Assembly (NCBI GenBank): GCA_015657535.1
Contig: JADHZB010001619.1
Coordinates: 1 to 64,000, forward strand
Length of the DNA: 64,000 nt
DNA from: Nephromyces sp. MM_2019
Lineage: Eukaryota; Apicomplexa; Aconoidasida; Nephromycida
Direction of reading: 5' to 3'
Positions 38,601 to 51,535 of this stretch are shown piece after piece; position 1 is the stretch's first letter; the number at the start of each line of letters is the position of its first letter. Under the pieces are notes generated by a model. That model had not been told where the DNA came from. It saw only the letters and a program-made list of their open reading frames with translations, and ran no database searches. Made by a program: the position numbers and the translations under genes.

Positions 38601-41600
38601 TTGCTGGCAACTTTTCACCTGCGAAGATTAGTTTTAATGAAGCTTTGTCAAAAAAATTTTGCCGATTTAATTTTCTCAATAGCAAATTAAGCATCGTATG
38701 CAATATAAATTCTAATGGCACTTATGAATAAAAATTAAGGGTAAAACCATTCAGCCAAAAGCTAGAAGCTATCCAATTTTGTTTATCCGCTTAGGCCAAA
38801 CTAGTGAAAATTGATTCAATTGATACTGTTTTCTTGTATTAAAAGGTTACTAAAAAAATGCATCACAGTGATTAAAAGGCTTCCAAGCTAAAAGAATATT
38901 GGAAAATTGCGTTTTTTGGTTAATTTCACGCAAAGAAGTAAAATTGTGCTTCATAATCTTAGGCTTTAATTTAATAAAAACATCTGATAAATGGAAATTT
39001 TTTTTCTGTTACTCATTCCCATAGGTTTGGAAAAAAATTATAGCTTTGTAACCTTAAAGAAGTACATTATAAACTCAAAGATGAAAAAAATTTTTCATAA
39101 GCTTATTCTAAAAAAGTCGTATCCCTGAAGTGCTACGCTGATGGATTCATCAATTTTTGTCAAAAGCAAATATTTTTCTCGAAATGGCTTTTATACTACG
39201 TTTTGGTAGCACTGTGATAAAATCAGATACTACTCTACACTTCAGCTGCGTATGTTGAACCCTTTGCATGTGTAGTTATTATTTCAATTTTTGAAAACAA
39301 AAATTTTAACAAATTAAAAAAAATTGACTTACGCAATCTACTTTTAGGCTGATAAGCTTATTAGACAACTCTTTGCTTGCTGCAAAAATATTTTCAGAGT
39401 TTTCTGTACTATTAAGGTTATGTCTCTGCATGTGACTTTCAATATCGTTTAGCTTATCAAATGGGATGTCCGTTTTCGATACAGCAAAATCAATCCATTG
39501 CAGCAATGCAATAATTTTTTCTTCTCTTTCTTTAATATTCATGGTAGTATTTGACTCATTAAGTATAGTGTCTAATTTTTTTTTAACTCCAATTTGTAAT
39601 TTTTGTAGATGTTCTTTTAACTCATTAAGCAACGAGTGATAAGCTCCCTCAATAATTTGTTTGATTGCTGGATAATCGAGGAAAACAGTTAATTTTTCTA
39701 GTAAGTAGAGCTTTTGATTTATTGGCAGACAAGTCCTTACTGCCACATTAATTGTATACTCCAGTTGTCCTTCTAAGGCACTCTTCAGCTCCCTGCATTT
39801 TTTAATATAATACTCAATATACTATAAAGGCAACAGGAGCGCAATTTTTTGTTGTTGAAGCAACGCGAAAAGTTATTTAAAAGTAATTTAAAGCGTTAGC
39901 TATAATATTGAGCTATGAAAAATCACTTTGAAAAAAGAATGCTTCATTGGCAGGATGAGAAAAAACATATATAAGTTGTTCTTGCAAAAATTTTGAAGTC
40001 TATTAATTTTTTTAATTGATAAATGCCACATTAAAAGTGGCATAGAAATACTTCTCAATTCTTTTAATAATATTGAAGCGCTTGACTTGCATGCAAATGC
40101 TTTTGGTAGTTTGGCGCACAAAATTATTTTTTTTCTATTTTGTAGTTTTAAGCATTATCAAATATAATGCAATATTCCAAACTGCTTCAGGTCCAAATTC
40201 AACAAACCTTGAATAAAATTTGCTCAAGGTTTTTAAGCTATCAAACTATTTGTATCACACAACCAAAGTTTAAGATTTAAGATTTTGACATTGTTTTTTG
40301 TAGTACTTTTTAAAACCATGTTTCTAGCCCTAGTAGGAATAGCTAATAAGCCAAGATTTTGGAAGATTATTCATAAGTTTAGGTTTAAATATTAACCTGA
40401 AGCCCCATTTGAAGCTAGCCATTTGCCCTTGAGGACTGTCAAAAATTTTTGCGCAGCTAGACTCAACTTCTTGAGGCGCGCTTTCAATTTTGTTCAGAAT
40501 TACTTCTAACATACTTCGCACACTTGAACCTGAGATAAAGAAAAATTTATAACATATATAGGGTTCAGAACAGAAATAAAAAAACTTAGTCCCAGAGAAT
40601 TTGGGATCATTTAGAGATCATAGCTTGCTTCTTTTCGCTACTTTATCATTATATTGTGAAATATTCTGTATTTTTTTAAAAACAGTTCAAGCGGATTTTT
40701 TGGAAACAATTGATAGACATTCAATAGAAACGTATTCTCTAACCACATCTTCCTTCAAAATAAAGCTGCTTGCTTTCTTCCAAATGAACCATAAATTTAA
40801 TGTACTGCTGCATTGCCTCGCTTAGCTCAATAAATCTTTTGAGACTAGAGACCCCTGAATCAATTATATTTTCCATGGTATCTACTTCCTTTTCAACAGT
40901 CAGTGGATCAATAGATATCTTTCCAAATTCTTCTTCAATAAAAAGAATAAGTTTCTTCGCCATCTAAATTTAAAGAAAATACATCCGGTAGTATTATAAA
41001 ATGCTTGGCCTTATTTTGAAGGCCGATTTAGCATAACTATAATTTCGTACTAGTACTGAAATTTTATGGAAATACACAACACTTTTTACGGTAGGAAATA
41101 TGTATAATATAAGCATACATTTTTTGAAAAAGAAAGTAATATAGCTTTTAATTGTTTGGCCTTATTTTTTAAGGCGCATTTTTATTGCCTAAAAGTATTT
41201 TAATAATTATTCAAGTAGTTTCACACCTTAAAATACTTTTTTTTTTAGTTGAATCATGTTACGTATGTATAAACGATGTTGCAAAAAAAAAGGTAATAAT
41301 ATCGCAATAAATCAACGACCCACCCCGTAAACAAATTACCTGTATCGAATACTCTATTCTACAAAGCACTTCTTGGTAGTCCTTTTTCAATATCATAGTG
41401 AAGCTTACTTCTTCAAAAATAAAGCCTTTAATTCTCTCTAATAATATACCCATAATCGCCCGAAATAGCGGTATTAGCCTACAAGTTTTTCTGTATTCTT
41501 TTGAATTAGCCCAAGCTTTTGCAAGCAGTTGAATGATATTTTCGAAAACATCCGGTGTTTTTAAAAACTCAAAGCTCTTATCAAGAATAGCTTCAAGCCT

Positions 41601-44197
41601 GAAATAATTTTATATACCTTCTGTTAGTGCTTCTATAAAAGGCAAGGATTTTCTAGCTTCACATCGCTTGCAATTTTGAAAAAAGTATCAAAGTTCTGAA
41701 TTATCAAAAAAGGATCATTGTAAGTATCATAAAATTCATATTAAATTATTTACCATGGGCGCAAAGGATCAAGATTTAAAACAATATTGCTTGTCTCTTT
41801 GTGAACTGCCGTTGTAAAGTCCTTTAGCATTTCGATGGAATGCGTACAAGGATTCCCCTCAAAAGCTAGACCTGCTTCTAAGGAGCGTATATCGTTATTT
41901 TCCAACCGCTCTTTCAAAACAGTTAAACATTTTTGCTTAAATTTCCAATACTTGATCTCTATTAGTGGGTTTTTCCAAAAATTTTCTGATAAAATTTCAG
42001 AGTCACGCAGAATAATTTGGATATAATAGATTAATCAATAATGAAATTAATAAAATCATATTCAAGATTATTGGAAATAGTAGTTAGGCGAGCAAATTAG
42101 TATGCCCTACTAAGCTGCTTTTAGTTAATTTTGATAATAAAAACTCAAATTTCCATGTGAAACAGTTTAAAATTGCTACTAAGCCTATTTTCCGCTTAAA
42201 CTTTTACAAAAACTCTTGGCGACAATTAAAATTTTGATTACAAAAATAAAGACCTTGTTAACTATTTGCCTATGCTTCAGCTGTTGCTAGCACTAGTCCA
42301 TAAGTTCAGAGAACATAAAAACATATCTAGACCAAATTACTAATGTCCATTTACTAAAAGCATCATAATTAGCATCCTGAAATACATAAAAAAAATTTCA
42401 ACATCATTGAATCTTATGTCATCTATCTGGTAAAAAATTTCAGGAGCAGTAACGCAGCTATGCAGATACCATCATCTTTTGGGCGAAACCAAAAATTTTC
42501 TCTGATCGCTTCGTTCGAATATTTAATCCACTTGTACACAATTTCTTCTAGCAATTCTTTCTTCTTTATAGGCTGCAAATCTTCATCGAAAATTTTTCCG
42601 GGAAAATCAGCATCAATTTTATTTTCTAAAAAGTTGTTTATATTTTGTAGGATCACAGCCAACATACAATGCTTAACTGAAAATTCATCCTTTAAGACCC
42701 CAGGGAAGGCCTAAAATATCAAAAAGAGTAAGGATAAATTCCTAGCATTCCCTGAGATCACCTTCACACTTTAGTTCTGTCTAGTAAAGATTATTTATGC
42801 AGTGACAAAGCGCTTTACCAGCAAAACACCAATGAAAAGTTTGGTAGTGTTTTTAGTTAGCTGTAAGAAATCTAGATAAAAATTATTAGTTTGAATACAA
42901 CGTAGCCAATATTGGCCTCTTAATATTACATTGAAGCATTTAAATATTAAGTCTCAGCAAAATTCTTTTAGAACATAAGAAGTAAACAAGAAAAATCTCA
43001 GTCTAATTTTTTTGAGGTACTGTGGGTTTTCACAAATAGCAGGCCTGTTAATGCCAAGCACTCAAACACTCTGAATTGGCAGAAAGTTTCAGCAGCCAAC
43101 AAAATTTCGAGAAATTATCAAAGGGCACACCGCCACTAGATATAAATAAAATATGCCTTAACAGCACGCTTCCTTGAAAAATTAAAATGAAAACTTATAT
43201 TTAATGTTTTATGCAAGAACGGGAGCCTAATTTCAAGACTTAGGAACTATAAACTGTATGATTACCTGCTTAATCATTCCCTTAGGAATATCAGCGTACA
43301 CGTCACGTATCAAAGTAGACAAAAATTTCAATAGATCTCCGCACACTTTGACTCCAAATAATTGATTTTCAAGGCTCTCCTAACGAAGGAAAAAAACACA
43401 ACAGTAAGCATGAGGCCTGCATCTACGTAAAAAGCTATTTTCCAAGCAGTTAGGACATTGAATGCTCAAATCTGCCTTTTTCACTAACCTGTTGTAAATC
43501 CCCATCGAAAAGCTTATAAATGAAACAACTTCTTGAAAGATTTAATTCCTTAGGCTCTAAATCCAAAAAATTATAGTCAAACTTCAAGTCATTTGATGCT
43601 TGAGATGAGCATTTTTGTACTTTAATAACCGTTTTTCCTTTAGAGGAATAGCAAAAATCAACTATTGCTTGCCTGAAAATTCAAATATATAATATATATA
43701 TGATTGCTCCTGTAATTATTTGCTACCGCATTGCGTTGACATTATAGAGAAAAAACAGAAGTAAACTCGCTTCCCTTGTTTTTAATGCTCCAGATACCGT
43801 GAAGCGCAGTCAGAACTTAAGTGTGAATTTTTATCGCATTTTTTAAATGCGTAAAGATCGATACAATATGTAGTATATATTCAAAATATTTATATTTTAG
43901 GTATATAGAAGTCAATATCTCCATGCATAAAACAAATTCTACAAAACAGGAAAAGGTACTACTACGTAATTTTGGTGGTAATAAAATAGGAGTTCATGGT
44001 TTAATATGGCTTGTTTCTGCCTTCTGCAAGTTCAATATCACTGAAATAAGTTGAGCATATTGTTTCTCTTACTTGTTCTTCGTACTTTGCATTACTTTTT
44101 CAAATGTTTGCCCATCTTGAAGGGGTGCATCAAGCAGCCTCGCTGCATAATTTATAAATTTTTCAGCCAAATCAAAGTTTTCTGCTTGAGTGTCCAT
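32698..44197 (-). CDS. Dynein heavy chain tail protein (DHC_N1), no motor seen
   Basis: Minus-strand exons, high to low: 44197-44073, 43672-43489, 43379-43266, 42710-42470, 41985-41754, 41598-41340, 40963-40744, 40529-40397, 39792-39333, 38618-38355, 37830-37629, 36900-36706, 36038-35916, 34934-34883, 34856-34727, 34371-34147, 33075-32698. Phases match throughout, giving about 1178 residues. Dynein DHC_N1 landmarks in order: CFIYKLFDGD then LIRDVYADIP, EEIVYKWIKYSNEAIRE, the hallmark NPLIEIKYWKFKQKC (family GPLxEIxFW), LLAKAWANSKEYRKT, LYLLEKLTVFLDYPAIKQI and TFDDYVYIND. The start ATG at 44197 follows an in-frame stop. Family members use this tail for dimerisation and for binding intermediate and light chains. 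Normally a linker and six AAA modules follow; here the last exon reads into a stop at 32698, with AATAAA-like sequence beyond. A donor at 32713 (ATT|GTAAGC) could instead continue into exon 31482. The short exon 34934-34883 (AAG acceptor) and the 34147 donor are weakest. Confidence 0.75.
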
Positions 44198-46884
44198 TTT
44201 GTTAATTAAATCCGATTTCGTTAATCAACCTGCAATTTAGCAAGTTTTTCATTTAATTGAACCACGATTCCCGAGAGCATTACTAAAGTCTATAGACATC
44301 TGCTTTGCCCAATAGCATTTCAGCCAGCCATTGAGCGCGCAGTGAACTTAATGACGAATCAGCTTCTCAATTTCTACGAAAATCTAGGAGAATCCCTTAA
44401 ATATTCTTAAATATGTTGAATAATGTTTAAAAAATTGAAATTCCTGTTCCCACAAGCGTAGGAATGGAAAGGCTAAATGGCTTTTCAAACTCAACTTTCA
44501 GAGGGTCGATTGACGCCATTATTCCTAAAGTTTTAAAGGATGAATTGAACCTACATGCAATTTAGAACTAGGCCTAGACGAAGTGGCACCCGTGATATAA
44601 CACCTGGGTGCAGGGCAGTCCGAACAACAGGGGGGAGTACTCTTTGCAATAATGAGGTTACGCTATTTTCCATGCCACATGCATAGCGATCTTGGTCCTG
44701 ATGCCCACATCTGATCAGTTTTTTTATTTTCTGTTGTAGATAAATGAGTCACTATTTACCCCAAGGCCTTTTTCAGCGGACACTTTTCCTGGATATGGAA
44801 GGAAAGCAACTGATGCAATACGCTGAAAATGTGGCTAAACTTTGTGAGACGTAGCCCTTGTTGCAGCAAATGAATCGCTTCTTATACTTTCTTGTGACTA
44901 CATTGTTTAGAACGCTAATTTGCTCATTCTGTATTGTTATGGCCTGAAACTAGTCCTCAAACAAGTAAACGTGAGCGATTTCCTTAAAGTTCCACCTATA
45001 TCAAAAAAAGATTGAAGACTTACTACACGCGCTACACAGTATGGAATAGCACTCCTTTAACTCCCTGAAAATTATACAACGCAACAAACTCTGGTACAGC
45101 TACAGTATATGCATTGCGTTTCAAGAAGCGCTATGTGCTGTGTACTATTCTTTAGTCAACGTTCATAAGCAAGCAGCTACTGGAGGATCTATTACCTCCA
45201 CGAATTAGCTGATTAGAATAGATATAAAGATTAATCACAGATTTGGCAAAACAAGATCAAAACCGCTGCAAAGACAGTCTATACTTGATTTAATATCTTG
45301 ATTGAGTACAGTGTCGTCGAGCTTAATTGTTTCAAACTATATATAATTCACGGACAAATTGAATGAGGTGCTTTTTTAGCCTTTGAATCATGCTTTCAAA
45401 CGATCAGCAATGTAGTAGAAATTTAGCGCGCGACGGTTCAGCGCATATTTCGCATGTCATGGAAGTGGTCAAGATAAAGCAAAGCGAAGCAGTAACCTGC
45501 AGAAGATAAAAGGCGTGATGCCATGAAGTAACGCATTTAGAATATTGTCATAAAGCTCATACATCGTGATTATATTCCGATATAATGACTAGTAATAATG
45601 GAATTTCCTTAAAAACTAATGAAAACGATGACGCAGTTATAGCCGCATACTTATAATATAATTGTTCAAGTAATTCTTCCAAAAAATAGCTGAACCGAAT
45701 GTAGAGCGCCGCAACTTACTTTAATGCAGTTTGCATAAAAACCCTTTCCCATGCGTATACATTGCATTTGCCATAGTAGGCTGAGAACTTGTAGTGTTTT
45801 CACACATTGTAATCCTGCGATGAAGTTTTTTTCGGCGAGAAAATTGAAGTGCCCCAAAAGCCTTACAAACAAGCGGTAGATTAATTTGCTATAATAAAAA
45901 AGGCTAGCCTACGCTATGCTCTGGATAACCTGGGAATTTTACGTGAATCAGGCAAGATGCCTACAGGTAAGAAGATGATCACTCGAGAGAATGTTACTAT
46001 ACACACGGTTGTATAAGCGAGAGTCTAGCATACTCATATTTATCTTTTCCTCATCAGTACCCCTATATTGCGCTGTATCATCTATTCGAAGCCACCACGG
46101 TGTTCTCTCATTCAGTACCTTTCTGGCAGCAAAGCACAGTACTACTAATGTAGCCGCCGTAGCGCCTTCAGCCAACACCGATAGCACTCAATTGCGTAAT
46201 ATTGTATATATTGGAGCTTATGTGGTGCAACTTTTGGCATAACTATTCATACGCAAAAAACCGCAGTAGGCTTCACTTAGCTTTCTGTAAATGGAACTAC
46301 GTGGGGTGTTGACCAAGTTATATCTGTAATCCATAAAATTGTTACTAGTTCTACTGCGTATGAATGAAGCAAGTGCATATACTGGTAGAAAAACCTAGGT
46401 AGCCGATTTTGAATCACTCTAAAAGTTCAGGAGCGCACACTGGCGCTATTTGTAAACGTGTGTGGATCTTGTAAAGCAGTATAGGTCTGCTATTCCTGAG
46501 ATAGCTGAAAGTTCCGTTCATTATTATTTTCTGTAGCCGCCGATAATTTAATAAAATAATTACCGGGGGTATGACGCAATGTAAAATATCAAAGTAAGAT
46601 GTTTTTCTCCTATCCCCTTACTTTCACCTTTAAGGTATATTTTAGAGTGCCATTTAACCAGTTGCTTGATTCTCTTGCTTTTCTTGTAGGCGGAAATTCT
46701 AGTTATTTATCATCTGAGGTACAAGGGGGCCTTAAACCGCGTTCGTCCTGTCGGCCCCACATGTGAATAGCTATAAATTGTCAGCCACAGTCTCCACTAA
46801 TTACACGCTGCAACCGGAAGGGTATCCAATGTCCTACTATGGGATTCGTACTTCTGTGCCATTTGATACATTTATTCTTCGAAG

Positions 46885-46920
46885 TCGGGGGGTAGGACTT
46901 ATCTCCTCTAAGTCCCCCGA
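46885..46920. repeat. Competing inverted repeats
   Basis: TCGGGGG (46885-46891) pairs with CCCCCGA (46914-46920), and GGACTT (46895-46900) pairs with AAGTCC (46910-46915). The two stems share the C bases at 46914-46915, so they overlap or would fold with a bulge. There is no gene context to suggest a function. Confidence 0.5.
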
Positions 46921-47942
46921 AAAGCTGCACAAGTGTGGCTCGTTCTTTCGCGCACGCGGAGCTTTGAAGGAATCACGTTGAGTATATCAAAGGAGTCGAG
47001 TTGGCAATTTGCAATATTATCGAAAAAGTTAGTTTCACTGTATTCGAATATTAGGATAAGATAATTCAGTACAGAGCCTATACCTTCAACTTTTACATGA
47101 TATGGCTGCTGCAACAAAAGCACTGAATCTTATGAAGTAATGAAAGATCCAACTATTGTAGGATCATTGTCTGTGCACGACGGCGCAGTTATCTTACTGC
47201 CTAGTAGGTCTAAAATTGCGAGGCACAAGAATAAGTTAGCGAATAATGAAGCTCAAGCTCAGCTACAAAGAATACCACACTTCACCACTGGGCACAAAAG
47301 ATCAGAGCTACTCTATTTTTTCATTTCAACCGTGATATTGCAATTAAACTCGCTCAATGTTGACAAAAATACTACGTAATAACTAGCGGCAGCAGATAAC
47401 TTAGCTGTATAGAAGAACCACCATGGCTCTACTCGGTTTCGACAGCAGATCACGCGGTCTTACACCCATACTCAAACGCAAAAAAATGCATTGGCATTGA
47501 GGGGTTGAAAATAGCTAAGTTTGTAGTCTGGCGCACTTTTTGAGCCAACTGGTCTGAAAATCAGGACATACGGTATAAATACCTTATATATATTTTCTTC
47601 GCTGCTGGATATCCTAAATCTTCCTATAGGGCAATAAAGTTTCTATAAAGTATTTCGCATAACATGCACCTTTATTTCTTATAGCCTTCGGCCACAAAGC
47701 ACCTTCTCCTAAAAATTGTGCAGGTAAAAATTTTGTGAATCAAATTTTTTTGAAAGCAAAGCAAATAAAAGCGCCTGAATTATCTTTTGTTTTTCCGAGG
47801 TAACTGTAGCGTTTTACATCTGTTTGGTAGCTTATGCCCTATAGTTATATTGTTGCAGAACGCACATCTTATTGGTCACGCGAATTTAAGATTCGAAGTT
47901 TCATGTTAATTTTTGCTAACGATAACAGCGGAAAACAGCAGT

Positions 47943-48732
47943 TTATTTACCAAAGACTGCGTTAGACTGGGGGAAGAGTTTCGATGGTATTAACAAACGG
48001 ATTGTCACTTCTGGCAACTCACAAAAATTCCGCCTTGCTCCCAGAGTTCGTATAAATCGAGTATAGAGAATTTGGCCTCGAGATTGCAATATAAGCGTAT
48101 CCCAACTTACAAAGTCCTTCAACGCTGGCTTACTAGTTGAAAAAAGGAAGTTTTGGTTTTGTTGGTACTCCGCTTTTAGGCGTATATATTGAGATCGTTT
48201 TAAAGCCCTATTGTTTTGAAAGCATGTAGAATAGATACTGCCTAATTTATGCTGCCAAAAAAATATATGAAAATTGAAAGCTAAGCGTAAGTACCCTAAA
48301 CTTTCTCTAACTAATCGCATGCATTTCAGACACAGGCTTGAAAATTTAATTACAACTATCTACAATTTTTGAGCTGCCATCCAGTTATATTCACATTCAC
48401 TCATGAAACTTCAGGGCTGTAGCATACCCGTACGCATTTAGAGTTTATGCTATCATTTTTGCGGTCATACTCGAAAAGCAAGGTAGCGTTCACTTGTTTT
48501 AGTGGAGGAAGGCCCTTGAATTTCAACAATGCATTTTACGCAAATTAAAAAATTCATTGCGAACCAGTAAATAAGTTTTTCTTTTTGGCAATATTTCACG
48601 AGAGGCGTGGACACGCTTGAAGAAATCATTCATTGGCAAACTCACGACATGGATCCATGCCGCGCTACGCTTCTTTTCATTATTGGTCGCCCAATGACCA
48701 TCAGCGAATATACCAGAATACTCTTTCTCCAT
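47943..48732 (-). CDS. Candidate two-exon hypothetical protein
   Basis: Exon one would run from the ATG at 48732 (MEKEYSGIFADGHWATN...) to a donor in TTG C|GTAAAA, phase 1. An AG after a T-rich stretch near 48250 (ATAAATTAG) gives a matching phase-1 exon (SIYSTCFQNNRALKRSQ...) ending in a stop at 47943. The joined product would be about 165 residues, basic and of normal composition, with no recognised family. Splice sites are mediocre, so this is a hypothesis. Confidence 0.25.
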
Positions 48733-50782
48733 TTTAGATCACTATAAAAAGATAGAGCTACTGAGTTAAAATCTTTTTCTATGAAAGTACTCTTGTTGGT
48801 TAGCATATATTGAAGTAGCTCTCGTAATTAATGCAGAGCAGCAATTTAGGTAAGTAAATATTTCGCTTTTATTTTCCGGTCATAGCATGGCATTAAAATA
48901 ATTTTGGCGCAGTGAGTAAAAAATTTTGCAGGGCACCTTCACCATAATGGTCTCTTCCATCGATATACAATTGAAGGAATAGAAGCTATGTATTTTGGGA
49001 ATATCATTGAAAAGGGCATTGAAAGTACTGCAGGCTGTATAATTCCTGTCATCAGAAAAACTTCACTGCGCGAGCAGGACCCCGATTTTCACTTTCACCT
49101 TGAAATACATCTGGAGAATGTGCAATAGGTATTGCCCTCAATAACGCGTAGCAATAACGGAAACATCGGGAAAGAAGTTAAAAATAAAAAATTCCTGTAA
49201 CAATCTTGTATAATGGGAGGCCAATATAACGACAGGATGTGTACTAGTAGTTTTTCTTCAACAAGTTCTTTCAATATTTCAATAATGGATTATTTCTCTG
49301 CGTTTATTACAATCTCAGTATACACTTAACTTCAGTAGCACTTCACAGCTGTCTATAAAAGCAAATTTTAATCCATTATAGCTAGCGCTCTAGTTGCAAA
49401 GGCTTGATCGTCCAGGATGGGCTTTAGCCGCAGGGGTAGGTCGGAAGAACGCACTGACTTCTGGTATCGTGCTATAAAGTAGGTTTCAGCTATTGCTGCT
49501 TCCAATGGTCTAGTAGCCCTACCCTAAGATTAATGATTTGGTAAAAAAAAATTTTACAATATAACAAAACATGTTAAATGCTGTATACTTGCACATTTGC
49601 ATATGTGCATAGGGATATACATTCCTCGAGATATCACTCCTTTTATACAAGTTATGAAGGACCGAAGTGAGCAACGCAAAATGGTGAACGCGGAATACCG
49701 ACAAAACGACGGCAGCAATGGTTGATCAGATGATGAAGCCAGGAAGCAAAAGGGACCGGTCTGAAAGTGTAAAGGCAAAGGCTACGCCGCTAGAAAAGAA
49801 AAGTACGTGGCTGCAGAATACTGTAATCCTAAGATTTTTTCTTTGGACTAATTAAATTTAATATTCTTGCCAGAAGTAAAACCATAACGCCTTAGTGCTC
49901 AGCTGCACTACTTGAGAATAGGCGCTGAAGTTTATTGAGCAGCTCTACGCTCATGGCTTCTTTTTTTCGCTCCTGTTTGAAGCTTACCAGGCTTTTCGCA
50001 GTAGTTTATAAAGCAAGAATAACTCACCACGTTCCATTGGTTGCTCATGTACCCTCAAGAGAGCTACCGGCTTGAAGCTAGGGTGAGTATGTCTCTCTGT
50101 CTTTGGCTGCTACAAATAGCTGCTTCATATCCTTCAAGTAATGTAATGCTTCCTGATGATTCGTAGCTGCCGTGTATCGTCTTAAGTAGCAGTGCCCAAG
50201 AATTTCTCGGTGCTCACAAATTTATTAGGCATACTAACGAGAATGGGAAGCATTTTACAGGTAAAAAACAGGCAAGATCTAGTCAGTTACTGATAGATTA
50301 ACTGCCCGTAACACAGTGTTATTTAGAGAATATTACGAAATAGCTGACGCGTTTTGAGCTACCAAGAGCAAGGCTGCTGAATTTTCCTGCTAGCAAAATT
50401 AAAATGAGTTTAGATATGATAGCTTAACCTCAAAGGCACCGGCAGAGCTAAAAAAAGCATACCATAACGAACGTACTTCGTAATATTTTTTTGCAGCCCA
50501 GTTTTTGCTCCCCAAAGAGGTATTACAACCCTCTACATCAGGTAGATGTGTTACAGATATAAATATTCGATTCTGTAATTAAGGCAGCCGAATAATTCTG
50601 AGCAGCTACCAGGATACGCAATATATTTACAACGGCGAATGCTATGCAAAGTAGCATGTTTATTTAGTACGCAAAGCTAACTCCTGGAAATAATGAACTT
50701 TCGTTTCTTTCTCGAATGAAGACACTGCCATTTCGTGTTGTACTTGACTAAATTCAAATTGGCTTGTGCTCCCTGCACCCTT

Positions 50783-51121
50783 TCAAAAGGTGCTTAAAGC
50801 TGCAATATACCCTCGCCACTTGCTTTGCATAGCATCCGCCGATCGATAGCAACCTTTTTGAATTTCGTGTGAAGTATGAGAAATATTTCTTAAATAACTT
50901 TTTTCAATGACTTGATATGCAATATTTTGATGCTCTAAGGGGAGCCTTTTTAAAAAAGGAATTTTATGGTGAAATCTACCAGGTTTGTTTAAACGGTAAA
51001 ACAGCGAGTTGCTGATTTTCACGAATTCAAAAAAAACGTCAAAATGGTGTCTGCGTAAGCATAATTCTACTACTAACTCCTTGTAGCTCCGTGCGACATG
51101 AACGGAGATTATCAAGTTCAA
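50783..51121 (-). CDS. Orphan open frame, 112 codons
   Basis: It encodes a mixed, slightly basic sequence (ELCLRRHHFDVFFEFVKI, then LEHQNIAYQVIEKSY) that looks more like protein than most chance frames here, but begins with TTG. No acceptor, start ATG or recognised domain was found. It may be an internal exon of an unrecognised minus-strand gene. Confidence 0.22.
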   Translation of the reverse strand: MNLIISVHVARSYKELVVELCLRRHHFDVFFEFVKISNSLFYRLNKPGRFHHKIPFLKRLPLEHQNIAYQVIEKSYLRNISHTSHEIQKGCYRSADAMQSKWRGYIAALSTF

Positions 51122-51265
51122 AATAATTGGACTTCATGAGGTATGAATTTCGATCACTTTACCTGCAGTTAGCTTGCTGTCCTAAGGATATCCTTCGATG
51201 GAATACTAGATGGCTCAAATGATTCACTTTTTTCATCGTGGAAGATTCTAATATTAATTTTTGAT

Positions 51266-51535
51266 ATGGGGAGGCTAGAATTTTCTAGTATAGAGTTGCA
51301 AAGAGATCTAAATTCAGGAAGCATTACAGACTATAGCTTTGATTCTTTCTCATGCACCCACGATAGTGCATTCCGTTTTCCACATGAGGCCCTGTTTTCG
51401 CACTATTTCAATGATACTCTGCTGTCAATAAGATTGAGAAACAAAAGCATGATAAAGGGAATTGCAGGTAAAATTATGAGAAGTGGCAGGGCCCACTGCG
51501 GTATTAGTGAACAAAAAACTCCATTATGTAAGTGA
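51266..51535 (+). CDS. Candidate first exon of an unknown gene
   Basis: An ATG-started 89-codon frame (MGRLEFSSIELQRDLNSG...) holds an internal donor (GCAG|GTAAAA) and a strong one (TTAT|GTAAGT) just before its stop. Composition is protein-like (FSCTHDSAFRFPHEALFSHY). No following exon with matching phase was identified and no family is recognised. Confidence 0.25.
   Translation: MGRLEFSSIELQRDLNSGSITDYSFDSFSCTHDSAFRFPHEALFSHYFNDTLLSIRLRNKSMIKGIAGKIMRSGRAHCGISEQKTPLCK

Noticed and set aside
41635..41710. Alternative exon of the dynein tail gene (NFDTFFKIASDV)
   Set aside because: It would create a stop at the junction with the upstream exon and ends in its own stop. Direct splicing 41754-41598 keeps the frame and the DHC_N1 alignment.
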